A DNA stretch of 64,000 bases from contig PHCJ01000007.1 in NCBI GenBank assembly GCA_002842285.1, positions 45,587 to 109,586 of the forward strand, written 5' to 3'. The DNA is from Betaproteobacteria bacterium HGW-Betaproteobacteria-22. Lineage in GTDB: Bacteria; Pseudomonadota; Gammaproteobacteria; Burkholderiales; Methylophilaceae. Shown here piece after piece: positions 38,800-49,716 of the stretch. Each line of letters begins with the position of its first letter. The stretch's first letter is position 1. Position numbers and translations under genes: made by a program. The notes under the pieces are model-generated. The model had not been told where the DNA came from, did not search any database, and was given only the letters and a program-made list of their open reading frames with translations.

Positions 38800-39341
38800 T
38801 TCCCGTGAGTGAATACATGAAAACAAAACTTAGCGCAATATGTTACTTAACCTCTAGTTTGATGCTAGCTACGCTGTTAACGGCCTGCAGCAGCGATCAA
38901 GGCGATGACCTTGATCAGTATATGCGTGATGCAGCCAAAGATGTGCAGCCAAAAATCCAGCCTCTGCCAGAAGTGAAGTCGTACATGGCGTTGCAATACA
39001 ATGCGGATAATATGCTGGTTGATCCATTCCGTGCACGCAAGGCGGTTAATAAATCCAGCGCATTGCAACCCAACCTTAACCGCCCTAAAGAGCCTATGGA
39101 GGCCTATCCGCTTGAAAGTCTGAAATATGTAGGCATGCTTTCAAGAAGCAAACTTACCTATGCACTGGTTAAAACGCCAGATAATGCGGTTCAGCAGGTA
39201 AAGGTGGGCAATTACGTGGGGCAGAATTTTGGCAGAGTTACGCAAATTACAGACAGTGAGTTAATACTTAAAGAAACAGTTCAGGACGACCTGTCAGGTG
39301 ACTGGATAGAGCGGGAATCAGTAATGGCATTGCAGGAATAA
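38796..39341 (+). CDS. pilP: Type IV pilus lipoprotein PilP
   Basis: A lipoprotein of 181 residues (174 if it starts at ATG 38817) that links PilNO to the secretin. The lipobox is LLTAC, giving a lipidated Cys near residue 31. The C-terminal HR-like domain includes ESLKYVGMLSRSKLTYALVKTPDN, VQQVKVGNYVGQNFGRVTQITDSEL and LILKETVQDDLSGDWIER. The first start overlaps pilO by four bases and has GAAAGG upstream; the second gives a more typical signal length. Confidence 0.94.
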   Translation: MIPVSEYMKTKLSAICYLTSSLMLATLLTACSSDQGDDLDQYMRDAAKDVQPKIQPLPEVKSYMALQYNADNMLVDPFRARKAVNKSSALQPNLNRPKEPMEAYPLESLKYVGMLSRSKLTYALVKTPDNAVQQVKVGNYVGQNFGRVTQITDSELILKETVQDDLSGDWIERESVMALQE

Positions 39342-39428
39342 ACAGCCTTTTTTTAACTATAATTAAATTGATTAGCAGTGATGTCTTTAAAGATAACCGT
39401 CTTAAGGTAATTTAAGATTTAAGGTGAA

Positions 39429-41597
39429 ATGATGAAAACAGCGACGTGGGTATTAAAGTATGTGCAGGCGATCTTGTTACTAGGCTTAACAATAAATTCA
39501 GGTTTATTGATGGCTGAAGATCAGGCAGCATTAAATAACAAAATTGAAAGCATAGACTTCTCATCACTGCCTGGTGGCAAGGTCAATATCCGTATCATAA
39601 CCACCGAGCCGCTTGCCAACCCGCCGGCAGGGTTTACACTTAACAACCCATCACGCATAGCTCTGGACTTTCCTCAAGTTGCCAATGGGCTTAGCAAAAA
39701 CAATCTGGTAGCGGATCAAGGTGCGCTTAAAAGCGTAACACTGGCGCAGGCAAAAGAACGTACACGCATGGTGCTTAATTTAAGTAAAAACACCGCTTAT
39801 AGCACCGCATTGTCAGGCAATGAAGTCATCATTACCCTGCAGGCAAATGAGATTGCAAAAAATGCGAATACCGAAACTAGATTCTCTGAGCCGCAAATTA
39901 CTGGCAAACAAATTGAAATCAATAATGTGGACTTTACCCGTGGCAAAAACGGTGAAGGTCGCGTGATAGTTGAATTGTCTGATCCTTCTGCAGGAATTAA
40001 TATCAAACAAAAAGGTAAAACGATTGTGGTTGACTTTATCAACACACAAGTGCCTGAAAACTTGCAGAGACGCCTGAACGTGATTAACTTTGATACGCCG
40101 GTGGTGTATGTAGATACCATGAAAGAGGGCAATAATAGCCGCATGATTATTGAACCCAAAGGCAATTGGGAGCAATCAGCTTATCAGGCTGATAAAAAAT
40201 TCATTATTGATGTGCGTCGGGTGGTGGAAGACCCAAACAAGCTGGTGCGCGGCTCAAAACCAGGCTATGCGGGCGAGAAACTGTCGCTTAATTTCCAAAA
40301 TATTGAAGTGCGTTCTGTATTGCAGGTAATTGCAGATTTTACAGGCCTCAACATCATTACCAGCGACACGGTAACAGGCAACCTGACACTGCGCCTGAAG
40401 GATGTACCATGGGATCAGGCGTTGGAGATTATTTTACAAAGCAAGGGCTTGGATAAGCGCAAAACAGGCAATGTGGTTTTGGTTGCCCCTGCCGATGAAT
40501 TGGCCGCAAAAGAGAAACAGGCCTTTGAGAGCCAGCAGCAAATCGATGATGTAGAAGCCATGCGCACAGAGGTTTTTACGCTAAACTACATGAAAGCTGC
40601 GGATTTGGTGGCACTGATTACCAGTGATAAACAAAAGATTCTTTCTAAACGTGGCAGCGCTGTACCAGATATTCGTACAAATACAGTGTTTGTGCAGGAC
40701 ATTCCAAAATCACTGGAGCAGGTGCAGGCGATTATCAACAAAACTGACATTGCAATTAAGCAGGTGATGATAGAGTCACGACTAGTCATTGCCGATGATA
40801 AGTACAGCAAGCAGCTGGGTGCTAGGTTTGGTGTTACGCAAACGGGAACGCCCGGCAAAAACTCAGCAACGTTCAGTGGTAGCTTGGGTAATCGCCCAAC
40901 AGAAGCAACTGCGGGGCCTCCTGCAACAATTACGCAGGGCACGCATAATGGTTCAATACAAACAAGCCTAACTGGTGGCAGCGTGCTCACCAGTTCTGAT
41001 GGTTTGCCAGATTTGATGTCAAATTTACCCGTAGCAAATCCTACAGGCAGTTTTGCGTTCAGTCTGTTTAGGCTATCAGCAGGTTTATTGCTGAATCTCG
41101 AGTTGTCCGCAATGGAATCTGACAAGCGCGGCAAAATCATTTCCAGTCCGCGGGTGACGACAGCGAATCAGCACAAAGCTAAGATTGCCGCGGGTACGCA
41201 AATACCTTTCCAGCAAGCTTCGAGCAGCGGCGCAACCAATGTGCAGTTTAAAGAAGCGGTGCTTAGCTTAGAAGTGACACCGCAAATCACACCTGATGAC
41301 AAAATCATCATGGATCTAGAGGTTAAAAAAGACAGGGTTGGTCAGGTGTTCAATGGTGTGCCTTCAATTGAAACGCAAAATGTACAAACGCAAGTGCTTG
41401 TCAGCAATGGTGAAACAGCAGTGCTGGGCGGAATTTATGAGCAGACCGAGCGTGATGATATAGATAAAGTACCGTTCTTTGGCGACCTGCCTATTATGGG
41501 TAATCTGTTCAAGAAAAAGGTAAAACAGAACGATAAGCAAGAGCTGTTGATTTTCATCACACCTAAAATTATGGATGACAGCCTAACGTTACGCTAA
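39429..41597 (+). CDS. pilQ: Type IV pilus secretin PilQ
   Basis: The outer-membrane pore of the type IV pilus, 722 residues. A signal peptide (core AILLLGLTINSGLLMA) is followed by two AMIN domains (about 38-130 and 155-265), a secretin N0/STN domain (ISLNFQNIEVRSVLQVIADFTGLNIITSD), an N1 domain, and the secretin barrel (LLNLELSAMESDKRGKIISSPRV; VSNGETAVLGGIYEQTE; VPFFGDLPIMGNLFKKK; ELLIFITPKIM). A Thr/Gly-rich insert lies around 478-530. It is followed by a strong terminator. Confidence 0.96.
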   Translation: MMKTATWVLKYVQAILLLGLTINSGLLMAEDQAALNNKIESIDFSSLPGGKVNIRIITTEPLANPPAGFTLNNPSRIALDFPQVANGLSKNNLVADQGALKSVTLAQAKERTRMVLNLSKNTAYSTALSGNEVIITLQANEIAKNANTETRFSEPQITGKQIEINNVDFTRGKNGEGRVIVELSDPSAGINIKQKGKTIVVDFINTQVPENLQRRLNVINFDTPVVYVDTMKEGNNSRMIIEPKGNWEQSAYQADKKFIIDVRRVVEDPNKLVRGSKPGYAGEKLSLNFQNIEVRSVLQVIADFTGLNIITSDTVTGNLTLRLKDVPWDQALEIILQSKGLDKRKTGNVVLVAPADELAAKEKQAFESQQQIDDVEAMRTEVFTLNYMKAADLVALITSDKQKILSKRGSAVPDIRTNTVFVQDIPKSLEQVQAIINKTDIAIKQVMIESRLVIADDKYSKQLGARFGVTQTGTPGKNSATFSGSLGNRPTEATAGPPATITQGTHNGSIQTSLTGGSVLTSSDGLPDLMSNLPVANPTGSFAFSLFRLSAGLLLNLELSAMESDKRGKIISSPRVTTANQHKAKIAAGTQIPFQQASSSGATNVQFKEAVLSLEVTPQITPDDKIIMDLEVKKDRVGQVFNGVPSIETQNVQTQVLVSNGETAVLGGIYEQTERDDIDKVPFFGDLPIMGNLFKKKVKQNDKQELLIFITPKIMDDSLTLR

Positions 41598-41679
41598 GCT
41601 AAGCATAGTTACGTGCACTATTTTTTGTAGGCAGTTTGCAAAAACCAACTAAAACCTGACAAAAAATGGCGCTTATCAT

Positions 41680-41715
41680 AAAATGCCCATCATTCAAGGT
41701 GGGCATTTTATTTTT
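41680..41715 (+). terminator. Intrinsic terminator after pilQ
   Basis: AAAATGCCCA (41680-41689) and TGGGCATTTT (41700-41709) form a perfect 10-bp stem with a 10-base loop, followed by A and T5. It is placed 80 bp after the pilQ stop and 50 bp before aroK, so it separates the pil operon from aroKB, at least in part. Confidence 0.9.
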
Positions 41716-41762
41716 GCAAAAAAGATAGCGATGAAAAATAAAAGCGCACGAAATAAAAGGCT

Positions 41763-42299
41763 GTGAAATTGAATAATATTTATTTTATAGGTCTGATGGG
41801 TGCAGGCAAAACCACAATCGGCAGGCTGCTGGCAAAGCAGTTAGGCAAGCAGTTTTACGACTCGGATGTGGAAATCGAGCGTAAAACAGGCGTCAAAATT
41901 CCGCTCATATTTGAGTTGGAAGGTGAACCAGGCTTCAGAAAACGCGAACATACAGCAATTGAAGAACTTACCCGGTTAAATGATGTGGTGCTTGCCACCG
42001 GCGGTGGTGCGGTGCTGATGCAGGAGAACCGTGACCTGCTTAAAAAAAACGGTAAGATCATCTATCTACGCGCAAAACCGTTTGACTTGTACCAACGCAC
42101 ACGTCACGATAAAACACGTCCGCTGCTGCAGGGGAATAATCCCAGACAAAAACTTGAGCAGTTATATATCGCGCGTGATCCTATTTACACCGGTGTGGCA
42201 GATTACATTGTAGATACTGGGGCGCAGTCGGCAAATGACATTACAAGTTATATTGTAACGCTACTGGCGCAGCAGGCCGACGCGCCTTCCAATACTTAA
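41763..42299 (+). CDS. aroK: Shikimate kinase AroK
   Basis: Phosphorylates shikimate in the aromatic amino-acid pathway, 178 residues from a GTG start with AAAAGG ahead. Walker A is GLMGAGKTTIGRLLA; the shikimate-binding DSDVEIERKTG, LEGEPGFRKRE (the Arg) and LATGGGAVL follow; RPLLQGNNPRQKLEQL is the lid. aroB follows 31 bp on, the classical aroKB pair. Confidence 0.96.
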   Translation: MKLNNIYFIGLMGAGKTTIGRLLAKQLGKQFYDSDVEIERKTGVKIPLIFELEGEPGFRKREHTAIEELTRLNDVVLATGGGAVLMQENRDLLKKNGKIIYLRAKPFDLYQRTRHDKTRPLLQGNNPRQKLEQLYIARDPIYTGVADYIVDTGAQSANDITSYIVTLLAQQADAPSNT

Positions 42300-42330
42300 A
42301 ACTGAATGAATTAACTTTTGATTGAATGAT

Positions 42331-43404
42331 ATGCAAACACTCAAAGTAGAACTGGCCGATAGAAGTTACCCGATTCATATCGGGCGTAATCTGATTTCCG
42401 ATCCGAATCTGATTTTACCCCACCTGAAACGTAAAAGCGTGGCGGTGGTAACCAACACCACGGTTGCCCCGCTCTATCTGGATAAGTTAACACATGCACT
42501 AGAAAGCGCCGGCGTGAAGGTGATTGCTATTGTGCTACCCGATGGTGAAGCGCACAAAAATGCGCAAACACTTAGTCTGATTTACGATGCGTTGATGCAA
42601 AACCGTTGTGAGCGCAGCACCACGCTGATCGCACTTGGTGGCGGCGTGATCGGTGACTTGACAGGCTATGCCGCAGCCACTTATTTACGTGGCGTGCCGT
42701 TTATTCAGATCCCTACCACATTGCTTTCTCAGGTGGATTCGTCCGTGGGGGGGAAAACAGGCATTAATCATCCGCTGGGTAAGAATATGATAGGGGCATT
42801 CTACCAACCGCAACTGGTGCTGGCGGATATCGACACACTGGAAACGCTGCCCGCGCGTGAGTTTTCTGCGGGCATGGCAGAAGTGATTAAATATGGCCTG
42901 ATTCGTGATGTTAAATTTTTTGAATGGCTGGAAGCTAACGTCAGCCAGTTAATGGCTTTGGATGAAACTGCGCTCACCTACGCAATTTACCGTTCATGCC
43001 AGAACAAGGCAGAAGTTGTCGCTAGAGATGAACATGAAAATGGCGAGCGTGCACTGCTGAATCTAGGTCATACCTTTGGTCATGCGATTGAAAATGCCAT
43101 GGGCTACGGCGTATGGCTGCATGGTGAAGCTGTCGCGGCCGGCACCGTAATGGCGGCAGATTTGTCAACGCGTATGGGCTGGCTGACTGCCGATGAAATG
43201 CAGCGTATTTACGCGCTGCTTAGTGCGGCAAACCTGCCGTTGGATCCACCAAAGCTGGGTGCGGAAAAATATCTCGAGCTTATGCAGCTGGATAAAAAAG
43301 TAGCTGATGGCAAAATCCGCCTGATATTGCAGCAAGGCATCGGTCAATCAGTGATTACCAGCGATTATGATGCTGAGAAATTAAGAGAAACATTGACGCG
43401 ATGA
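42331..43404 (+). CDS. aroB: 3-Dehydroquinate synthase AroB
   Basis: Converts DAHP to 3-dehydroquinate with NAD as cofactor and a divalent metal, 357 residues from ATG 42331 (TTG 42322 is an alternative). Motifs: [67 protein letters not shown] and [13 protein letters not shown] (metal His). All catalytic elements are intact. Confidence 0.97.
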   Translation: MQTLKVELADRSYPIHIGRNLISDPNLILPHLKRKSVAVVTNTTVAPLYLDKLTHALESAGVKVIAIVLPDGEAHKNAQTLSLIYDALMQNRCERSTTLIALGGGVIGDLTGYAAATYLRGVPFIQIPTTLLSQVDSSVGGKTGINHPLGKNMIGAFYQPQLVLADIDTLETLPAREFSAGMAEVIKYGLIRDVKFFEWLEANVSQLMALDETALTYAIYRSCQNKAEVVARDEHENGERALLNLGHTFGHAIENAMGYGVWLHGEAVAAGTVMAADLSTRMGWLTADEMQRIYALLSAANLPLDPPKLGAEKYLELMQLDKKVADGKIRLILQQGIGQSVITSDYDAEKLRETLTR

Positions 43405-43456
43405 TATTAACCAATCGTGTAACAGCGCAATTAATTGCGATCCTACCTTGAGTCTT

Positions 43457-44581
43457 ATGAACAAGCCAGCCCCTTATGCTGCCAACCCCGACCAATCGCT
43501 GGGCCGTATATTTGCCGAGCAGGCATCGTTTACGCGCAATGCTTTTCAGCGCGACCGTGACCGCATCATCCACTCTACCGCTTTTCGCCGTCTGGAATAC
43601 AAAACGCAGGTATTTGTAAACCACGAAGGGGATTTATTCCGCACCCGCTTAACGCACAGCATCGAAGTCGCCCAAATGGCACGCGGCATTGCCCGTACAC
43701 TGAGCCTGCACGAAGACCTTACCGAGGCCATTGCTCTGGCACATGACTTGGGACATACCCCGTTCGGTCACGCCGGGCAAGATGCGCTAAATGAATGTAT
43801 GCGTGAATTTGGCGGTTTTGAGCACAACCTGCAATCGCTGCGCGTGGTAGAACAACTGGAACAGCGCTATGCCGAGTTTGATGGCTTGAATTTAAGTTTT
43901 GAAGTGCGCGAAGGCATACTCAAACACTGTTCGATTAAAAATGCCAAACAGCTCGGTGATGTCGGCAAGCGCTTTCTGGAAAAAACCAGCCCCAGCCTGG
44001 AAGCCCAACTTACCAATTATGCCGACGAAATTGCCTACAACAACCACGATGTTGATGACGGCCTGCGTTCAGGCTTGATAACGATTGAGCAACTTTCAAA
44101 AGTAGAGCTGTTTGCTAATAATCTGGCTGAAGTTAAATCCAAACACCCAAAGCTTGAAAACAAAAGGCTCATCCACGAAACCGTGCGCCGCATGATCAAC
44201 ACCCTGGTGGTTGATCTATGCACACAGAGCGCACACAACATTGCCTCGCACCAGCCGCAGAGCATTGCGGATATTCGCCGCTTGCCGCAATTGATTGGCT
44301 TTAGCAGCGAGATTGCGACGCAAAACCTCAAGCTCAAGCAGTTTTTGCGTAAAAACCTCTACCAGCACTATAAGGTGAACCGCATGAGTGCAAAAGCCGC
44401 ACGCATTGTGCGCGAACTGTTTGCTGCCTTTTATGAAGACACAGGCCTCATGCCGAATGAATTTCAAATTTATGCAGAAGCCGACAAAGCCCGCGCTGTC
44501 GCTGATTATATTGCCGGTATGACAGACCGTTATGCGATTCGTGAACACCGTAAACTGTTTACAGTAGAAGAGCATTTGTAA
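43457..44581 (+). CDS. dgt: Deoxyguanosinetriphosphate triphosphohydrolase-like protein
   Basis: An HD-domain dNTP triphosphohydrolase of 374 residues, the short Dgt class. [28 protein letters not shown] at the N terminus, [18 protein letters not shown] (first His), [22 protein letters not shown] (the HD pair and downstream His), and [19 protein letters not shown] are family hallmarks. The Asp-x-x-His residues for metal binding are present. It follows aroB by 52 bp, the usual betaproteobacterial neighbour. TTG 43448 is an alternative start. Confidence 0.94.
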   Translation: MNKPAPYAANPDQSLGRIFAEQASFTRNAFQRDRDRIIHSTAFRRLEYKTQVFVNHEGDLFRTRLTHSIEVAQMARGIARTLSLHEDLTEAIALAHDLGHTPFGHAGQDALNECMREFGGFEHNLQSLRVVEQLEQRYAEFDGLNLSFEVREGILKHCSIKNAKQLGDVGKRFLEKTSPSLEAQLTNYADEIAYNNHDVDDGLRSGLITIEQLSKVELFANNLAEVKSKHPKLENKRLIHETVRRMINTLVVDLCTQSAHNIASHQPQSIADIRRLPQLIGFSSEIATQNLKLKQFLRKNLYQHYKVNRMSAKAARIVRELFAAFYEDTGLMPNEFQIYAEADKARAVADYIAGMTDRYAIREHRKLFTVEEHL

Positions 44582-44766
44582 TGGGGTTGCATTAACTCCG
44601 GGCAATAAATCTCGACCTACGTTAACATCATATCCACGCATCGCTTCTTATCCTTTGGTTGATTAACTTCTTAAGCATCGTCAATTTACCAAACTAAAGC
44701 GTTGGCTGCCCACTACAATTAATTACAGCAGTTTATATACTTAATCCTTATTCCTGACTTATTCAC

Positions 44767-44795
44767 TTGGTTTTATTGCGATTTTCGCGTATATT
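44767..44795 (+). promoter_or_regulatory. Sigma-70-type promoter for thiC leader
   Basis: TTGGTT (44767-44772) and TATATT (44790-44795) are separated by exactly 17 bp. Transcription would begin near 44802, right at the 5' edge of the TPP riboswitch. The position makes this the likely thiC promoter. Confidence 0.65.
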
Positions 44796-44802
44796 GATGT
44801 CA

Positions 44803-44889
44803 TTGCTAGGGGTCTGTTTTTTGATAAAAAAGACAGTGAGAAATACCCTTTGAACCTGATGCGGGTCATGCCGCCGTAGGAAAGCATCA
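44803..44889 (+). ncRNA. TPP riboswitch (THI element) upstream of thiC
   Basis: The conserved THI-box core is readable: AGGGGTC at 44808-44814, CAGTGAGAAATACCCTTTGA (44834-44853, variant of CUGAGA...ACCCUUUGA), ACCTGAT (44854-44860), the GCGGGTCATGCCGCC arm (44861-44875) and GTAGGAAAGC (44876-44885). It binds thiamine pyrophosphate and lowers expression of the downstream thiC. The start codon of thiC is about 115 bases beyond. TTGCT near 44804-44808 can pair with AGCA at 44884-44887 to close helix P1. Confidence 0.93.
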
Positions 44890-44900
44890 TTACGCTTTCC
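44879..44900 (+). promoter_or_regulatory. Hairpin overlapping the 3' side of riboswitch helix P1
   Basis: GGAAAGC (44879-44885) and GCTTTCC (44894-44900) make a perfect 7-bp stem. The 5' arm contains bases needed for the conserved TPP core and P1, so this hairpin and the ligand-bound aptamer are mutually exclusive. No U-tract follows. It is a candidate antiterminator or switch element. Confidence 0.6.
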
Positions 44901-44922
44901 TGCTGAAAAAATTAGAAGATAG

Positions 44923-46887
<1,965 letters not shown>

Positions 46888-46890
46888 TAA

Positions 46891-46928
46891 CAATACTGGA
46901 TATCGGCCTAAGTCGATATCCAGTATTG
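46891..46928. repeat. Perfect 15-bp hairpin after thiC
   Basis: CAATACTGGATATCG (46891-46905) and CGATATCCAGTATTG (46914-46928) form a perfect stem with an 8-base loop, four bases after the thiC stop. No U-tract follows on either side. It may stabilise the mRNA 3' end or act as a factor-assisted terminator. Confidence 0.7.
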
Positions 46929-47050
46929 GTAAGCCACTAGATTGCGTTTCAGGTACGCAATGTCAGAAATAAAACTCGTATTGAACCCAAATTTTCCATT
47001 AGATGGATTATCAATCCTATCAGGCATGAATGCCAGTATGTTTGGTATGG

Positions 47051-47419
47051 TTATTTTTTCAGATTATCAACGCTGCAAGCTGTATTTGGATTGACGTGTA
47101 ACAATAACAAACCACCAGCGATAGCTAAATACTGCAATACGGGTAATTTGAGCAAGAAAGTTAACGCGACAGCGTAAATAGCCATAATCAGTGCAAACGC
47201 TTTAGTTTTGTAGCCAAGAAATAAAGCTAAGCCCCCTACTAAATTAATTAAAATAATCAAAGGGGCAAAAATGCCAGGTAAACCCAAACTGCCCAGTTGA
47301 GCCTGATATTGTTGGTAGCCTTCCGGGTGGCTATTAAAACTAACAATCAATGCAATGACTTGAATTAAAAAGATTTGTGCTAAAAATAAGCGCGCAATGG
47401 TAGGTAAGAATTTCTGCAT
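47051..47419 (-). CDS. DoxX-like membrane protein
   Basis: A 122-residue protein with four predicted membrane helices, resembling the DoxX family. The start ATG 47419 has AAAGG seven bases upstream; a TTG two codons earlier is also possible. ARLFLAQIFLIQVIALIV, GIFAPLIILINLVGGLALFLGYKTKAFALIMAIYAVALTFL and a final YLAIAGGLLLLHVN form the helices, with the GYKTKAFAL loop typical of the family. The function is unclear; DoxX relatives act in quinone-linked redox processes. It is convergent with thiC and divergent from the GNAT gene. Confidence 0.8.
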   Translation of the reverse strand: MQKFLPTIARLFLAQIFLIQVIALIVSFNSHPEGYQQYQAQLGSLGLPGIFAPLIILINLVGGLALFLGYKTKAFALIMAIYAVALTFLLKLPVLQYLAIAGGLLLLHVNPNTACSVDNLKK

Positions 47420-47501
47420 ATACAAGCCTTTAACAATGAACTATAAACAACGGATGTATATAATGCCTGTTACAACCGCAGTCTGCAAGTGAGTGTTACA
47501 A

Positions 47502-47963
47502 ATGAGCAATTGTTTTGACATCCAAGAAGTAAGTTGGCTCACGCATGAGGTAGCGCTAACAGCTATTCGTAAGCAGGTGTTTATCGTGGAGCAACGCGTA
47601 CCCCTAGCATTGGAGTTGGATGGCCTAGATCAGGCAGCTGTGCATTTGCTTGCTTTTAGTCATCAGACTGAACCCATAGGTTGCGCGCGCCTGCTAGGTG
47701 ATGGCAGCGTTGGCCGTATGGCTGTATTAAAATCATGGCGAGGTCTGGGTGCTGGCACTGAGTTGCTTAAAGCGGCTATTGCGCACTATAAGCAAAAGAA
47801 TATTCTGCCAATCACACTCTCGGCACAAACACACGCAATACCGTTTTATCAGAAGGCTGGGTTTGTGGTTAGCAGTGAGCCTTATTTGGATGCGGGAATT
47901 ATGCATGTAGATATGCAGTTGAGGATGGATACTCAATCCTATCCAGGCAACAACCCGGACTAA
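47502..47963 (+). CDS. GNAT-family N-acetyltransferase
   Basis: An ElaA-like acetyltransferase of 153 residues. RKQVFIVEQRVPLALELDGLD opens the domain; PIGCARLLGDGSVGRMAVLKSWRGLGAGTELLKAAIAHY is the acetyl-CoA binding V/R-G-x-G-x-G/A region (RGLGAG); and LSAQTHAIPFYQKAGFVVSSEPYLDAGIMHVDMQL is the C-terminal half. ATG 47502 is preferred; the frame extends three codons to a GTG. The substrate is unknown. Confidence 0.9.
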   Translation: MSNCFDIQEVSWLTHEVALTAIRKQVFIVEQRVPLALELDGLDQAAVHLLAFSHQTEPIGCARLLGDGSVGRMAVLKSWRGLGAGTELLKAAIAHYKQKNILPITLSAQTHAIPFYQKAGFVVSSEPYLDAGIMHVDMQLRMDTQSYPGNNPD

Positions 47964-48073
47964 TGTAAATTGCTTAAAGATGGGCTATTCTATAAAATCT
48001 CACCTTTAAGGGATTTAAGCTTTAAATGACAAGCATCTAATTCATTCTGTTCACATTTCTCAAGGATATCCTC

Positions 48074-48625
48074 ATGTCAAAAATCATTTTTAAAGCGGGC
48101 GAAGCAACTGTTTACTCAGAAGGTAAAGACGTTACTGCTGCGATGCCAGAGATTTTAATCGGTGCCGTGGATGGGCCGGTTGGTCAGGCATTTGCCAACT
48201 TAATGGCGCAAAGCAAGGGGCATACTGCCATGTTTGCAGTACGCGATATTAACCAGCTCGTGCGTCCTGTTTGCATGACAGTGCCAAAAGTAACACTCAA
48301 AGGCAGTACTGATGTAAGTTTGTTTGGTGGCGTGGTGCAGGCGGCAACGGCAGATGCAATTTTGGATTGCGTGATTGAAGGGATTATCCCTAAAGAACAG
48401 GCGAACGACTTGTGCATCATCAGCCTGGTGTGGATTGACCCGGGTTGCATACCTTTGGAAAAAGAAGGTAAGCTGGACAAGGCCGATATGTACAAAAACA
48501 ACTATGAAGCGACTAAGCTTGCGATTAAACGTGCATTGAACGACGAACCAAGCATTGATGAACTGATCGCTAACCGTCACAAAATCAAACATTGCATGTG
48601 GGAAGAGTCTTGGGATCAGAACTAA
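48074..48625 (+). CDS. Formaldehyde-activating enzyme (Fae) paralogue
   Basis: A 183-residue protein of the Fae family, which condenses formaldehyde with tetrahydromethanopterin in methylotrophs. Family pattern: FKAGEATV, EILIGAVDGPVGQAFANLMAQSKGHTAMFAV, CVIEGIIPKEQANDL and NNYEATKLAIKRALNDEP. Compared from memory with canonical Fae (AHIDLIIG near the N terminus), the conserved catalytic histidine is replaced: here AMPEILIG puts Met24 at that position. It therefore looks like one of the Fae2/Fae3-type homologues whose role is not settled. It is transcribed alone, with a strong terminator behind it. Confidence 0.9.
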   Translation: MSKIIFKAGEATVYSEGKDVTAAMPEILIGAVDGPVGQAFANLMAQSKGHTAMFAVRDINQLVRPVCMTVPKVTLKGSTDVSLFGGVVQAATADAILDCVIEGIIPKEQANDLCIISLVWIDPGCIPLEKEGKLDKADMYKNNYEATKLAIKRALNDEPSIDELIANRHKIKHCMWEESWDQN

Positions 48626-48640
48626 TTGATTCGCCAGCAT

Positions 48641-48695
48641 AAATAGATGTAAAAAAAGCGACGTTAAGAGTCGCTTTTTTTACATCTATTTTTTG
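48641..48695. terminator. Bidirectional terminator between fae paralogue and yqjK-like gene
   Basis: A 22-bp perfect stem: 48641-48662 pairs with 48670-48691 around a 7-base loop (GTTAAGA), with GCGAC/GTCGC at the top and A7/T7 below. T-runs lie at the base on both sides. The stop codon of the minus-strand gene (48686-48688) lies inside the stem. Confidence 0.92.
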
Positions 48696-48994
48696 ATGAT
48701 AAGGCTACTGATACTGCGAGCCAATTGCAATACCGATAAGCTTGTTTGTAACCACTTACTTACGCGATTGGGGTTGATGGCGCTGATAGCGCTTGTTACT
48801 CCAAGCATCAAGATAGGGTGCTGCCTGAAGAAACGCAATATCTGTAAGCCGCGATCGACTGTGGCCAGCGGTTTTTTAAAGGACTCCATCTCCACCGAGA
48901 GCAATACCCGTTGCGCTGCTGCCTTATTGATAAGCTTGCGCCTTCGCTCAGCTAGTGAAACTAACTTTTGGCTACTCTGCAAGCATTTAATCAT
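48686..48994 (-). CDS. YqjK-like small basic protein
   Basis: A 102-residue protein from ATG 48994, which overlaps the end of the YqjE-like gene by 8 bp; the frame extends 16 codons upstream without need. The N-terminal part is very basic (SLAERRRKLINKAAAQRVLLSVEME), then FFRQHPILMLGVTSAISAINP could be a short membrane-associated helix. In enterobacteria yqjK follows yqjD and yqjE, and the same order is seen here. The function is unknown. Confidence 0.75.
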   Translation of the reverse strand: MIKCLQSSQKLVSLAERRRKLINKAAAQRVLLSVEMESFKKPLATVDRGLQILRFFRQHPILMLGVTSAISAINPNRVSKWLQTSLSVLQLARSISSLIIKK

Positions 48995-49376
48995 AGGTTG
49001 CTTCCTGCTGATCTTTAGCGAGCTCGGCCAAGCTGGCTGCAAACATTCTGGGCATGGTTTTTAATGCGCGTAATGCCATGACGCTGAGCACGCCACCCAA
49101 AGATAAAAATAGCCCGGTCAGCACAACCAGCACCAACAGGCGATGTGTATCCCAAAACAGCACAACGACGAGAATCGCCAAAAGCACCAAACCAAAACAG
49201 AGGCAGAACAATGCCACAAAGATAGTAGCCAGCAACGAAATTAAACGTTCACGTCCCTCTTCCAGATCGGTGCTTAGAAGCTCTAGCCGAGTTTGCACAA
49301 TGCTCACAAGCGTAGCGGTTAAGTTTTTAAGTGACTTGAAAAGCCCCTCACCAGTATGGCTTTGATTTTCGCTCAT
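48987..49376 (-). CDS. YqjE-like phage-holin-family membrane protein
   Basis: A 129-residue protein of the Phage_holin_3_6/YqjE type. ATG 49376 gives MSENQSHTGEGLFKSLKNLTATLVSIVQTRLELLSTDLEEGRERL, followed by two membrane helices (LISLLATIFVALFCLCFGLVLLAILVVVLFW and LLVLVVLTGLFLSLGGVLSVMAL). Despite the family name there is no phage context. It is the middle gene of a yqjD-yqjE-yqjK-like run. Confidence 0.85.
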   Translation of the reverse strand: MSENQSHTGEGLFKSLKNLTATLVSIVQTRLELLSTDLEEGRERLISLLATIFVALFCLCFGLVLLAILVVVLFWDTHRLLVLVVLTGLFLSLGGVLSVMALRALKTMPRMFAASLAELAKDQQEATYD

Positions 49377-49395
49377 AATCAACGAATCGTAACGA

Positions 49396-49716
49396 TTAAC
49401 GGCGACCGATGAGCAAGCCAATCACCAAACCAACGCCAGCTGCAACACCAACGGCCTGCCATGGATTTTCATGCACATAATCATCAGTTGCTATGGCGGC
49501 CTCTTTGGTTTTCGCTGCGATTACTTCTTGCGCTTCACTGAGTTTTTCTTTTGCTACAGTCAAGGATTCTTCAGTTTTTGCACGCAGATTGGCAACCACC
49601 TCACCACCCTGATTAGCGGTGGCTCTTAGTAGCGCCTCGGCATCGGCAATCACCACCTTGAAATCAGAAATCAATTGTTGTTTCGTTACCTCTGTAGTGG
49701 ATAAGTTGGAACGCAT
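49396..49716 (-). CDS. YqjD/ElaB-type DUF883 protein
   Basis: A 106-residue protein from ATG 49716. A coiled-coil region (about 10-80; KQQLISDFKVVIADAEALLRATA and KTEESLTVAKEKLSEAQEVIAAKTKEAA) precedes a C-terminal tail anchor PWQAVGVAAGVGLVIGLLIGRR. In E. coli, YqjD and ElaB are tail-anchored inner-membrane proteins that bind ribosomes in stationary phase. AAGGAG lies ahead of the start. First gene of the three-gene set. Confidence 0.92.
   Translation of the reverse strand: MRSNLSTTEVTKQQLISDFKVVIADAEALLRATANQGGEVVANLRAKTEESLTVAKEKLSEAQEVIAAKTKEAAIATDDYVHENPWQAVGVAAGVGLVIGLLIGRR

Noticed and set aside
48987..49376. Phage holin indicating a prophage
   Set aside because: The protein is a YqjE-like housekeeping membrane protein in a yqjD-E-K order; no phage genes nearby.
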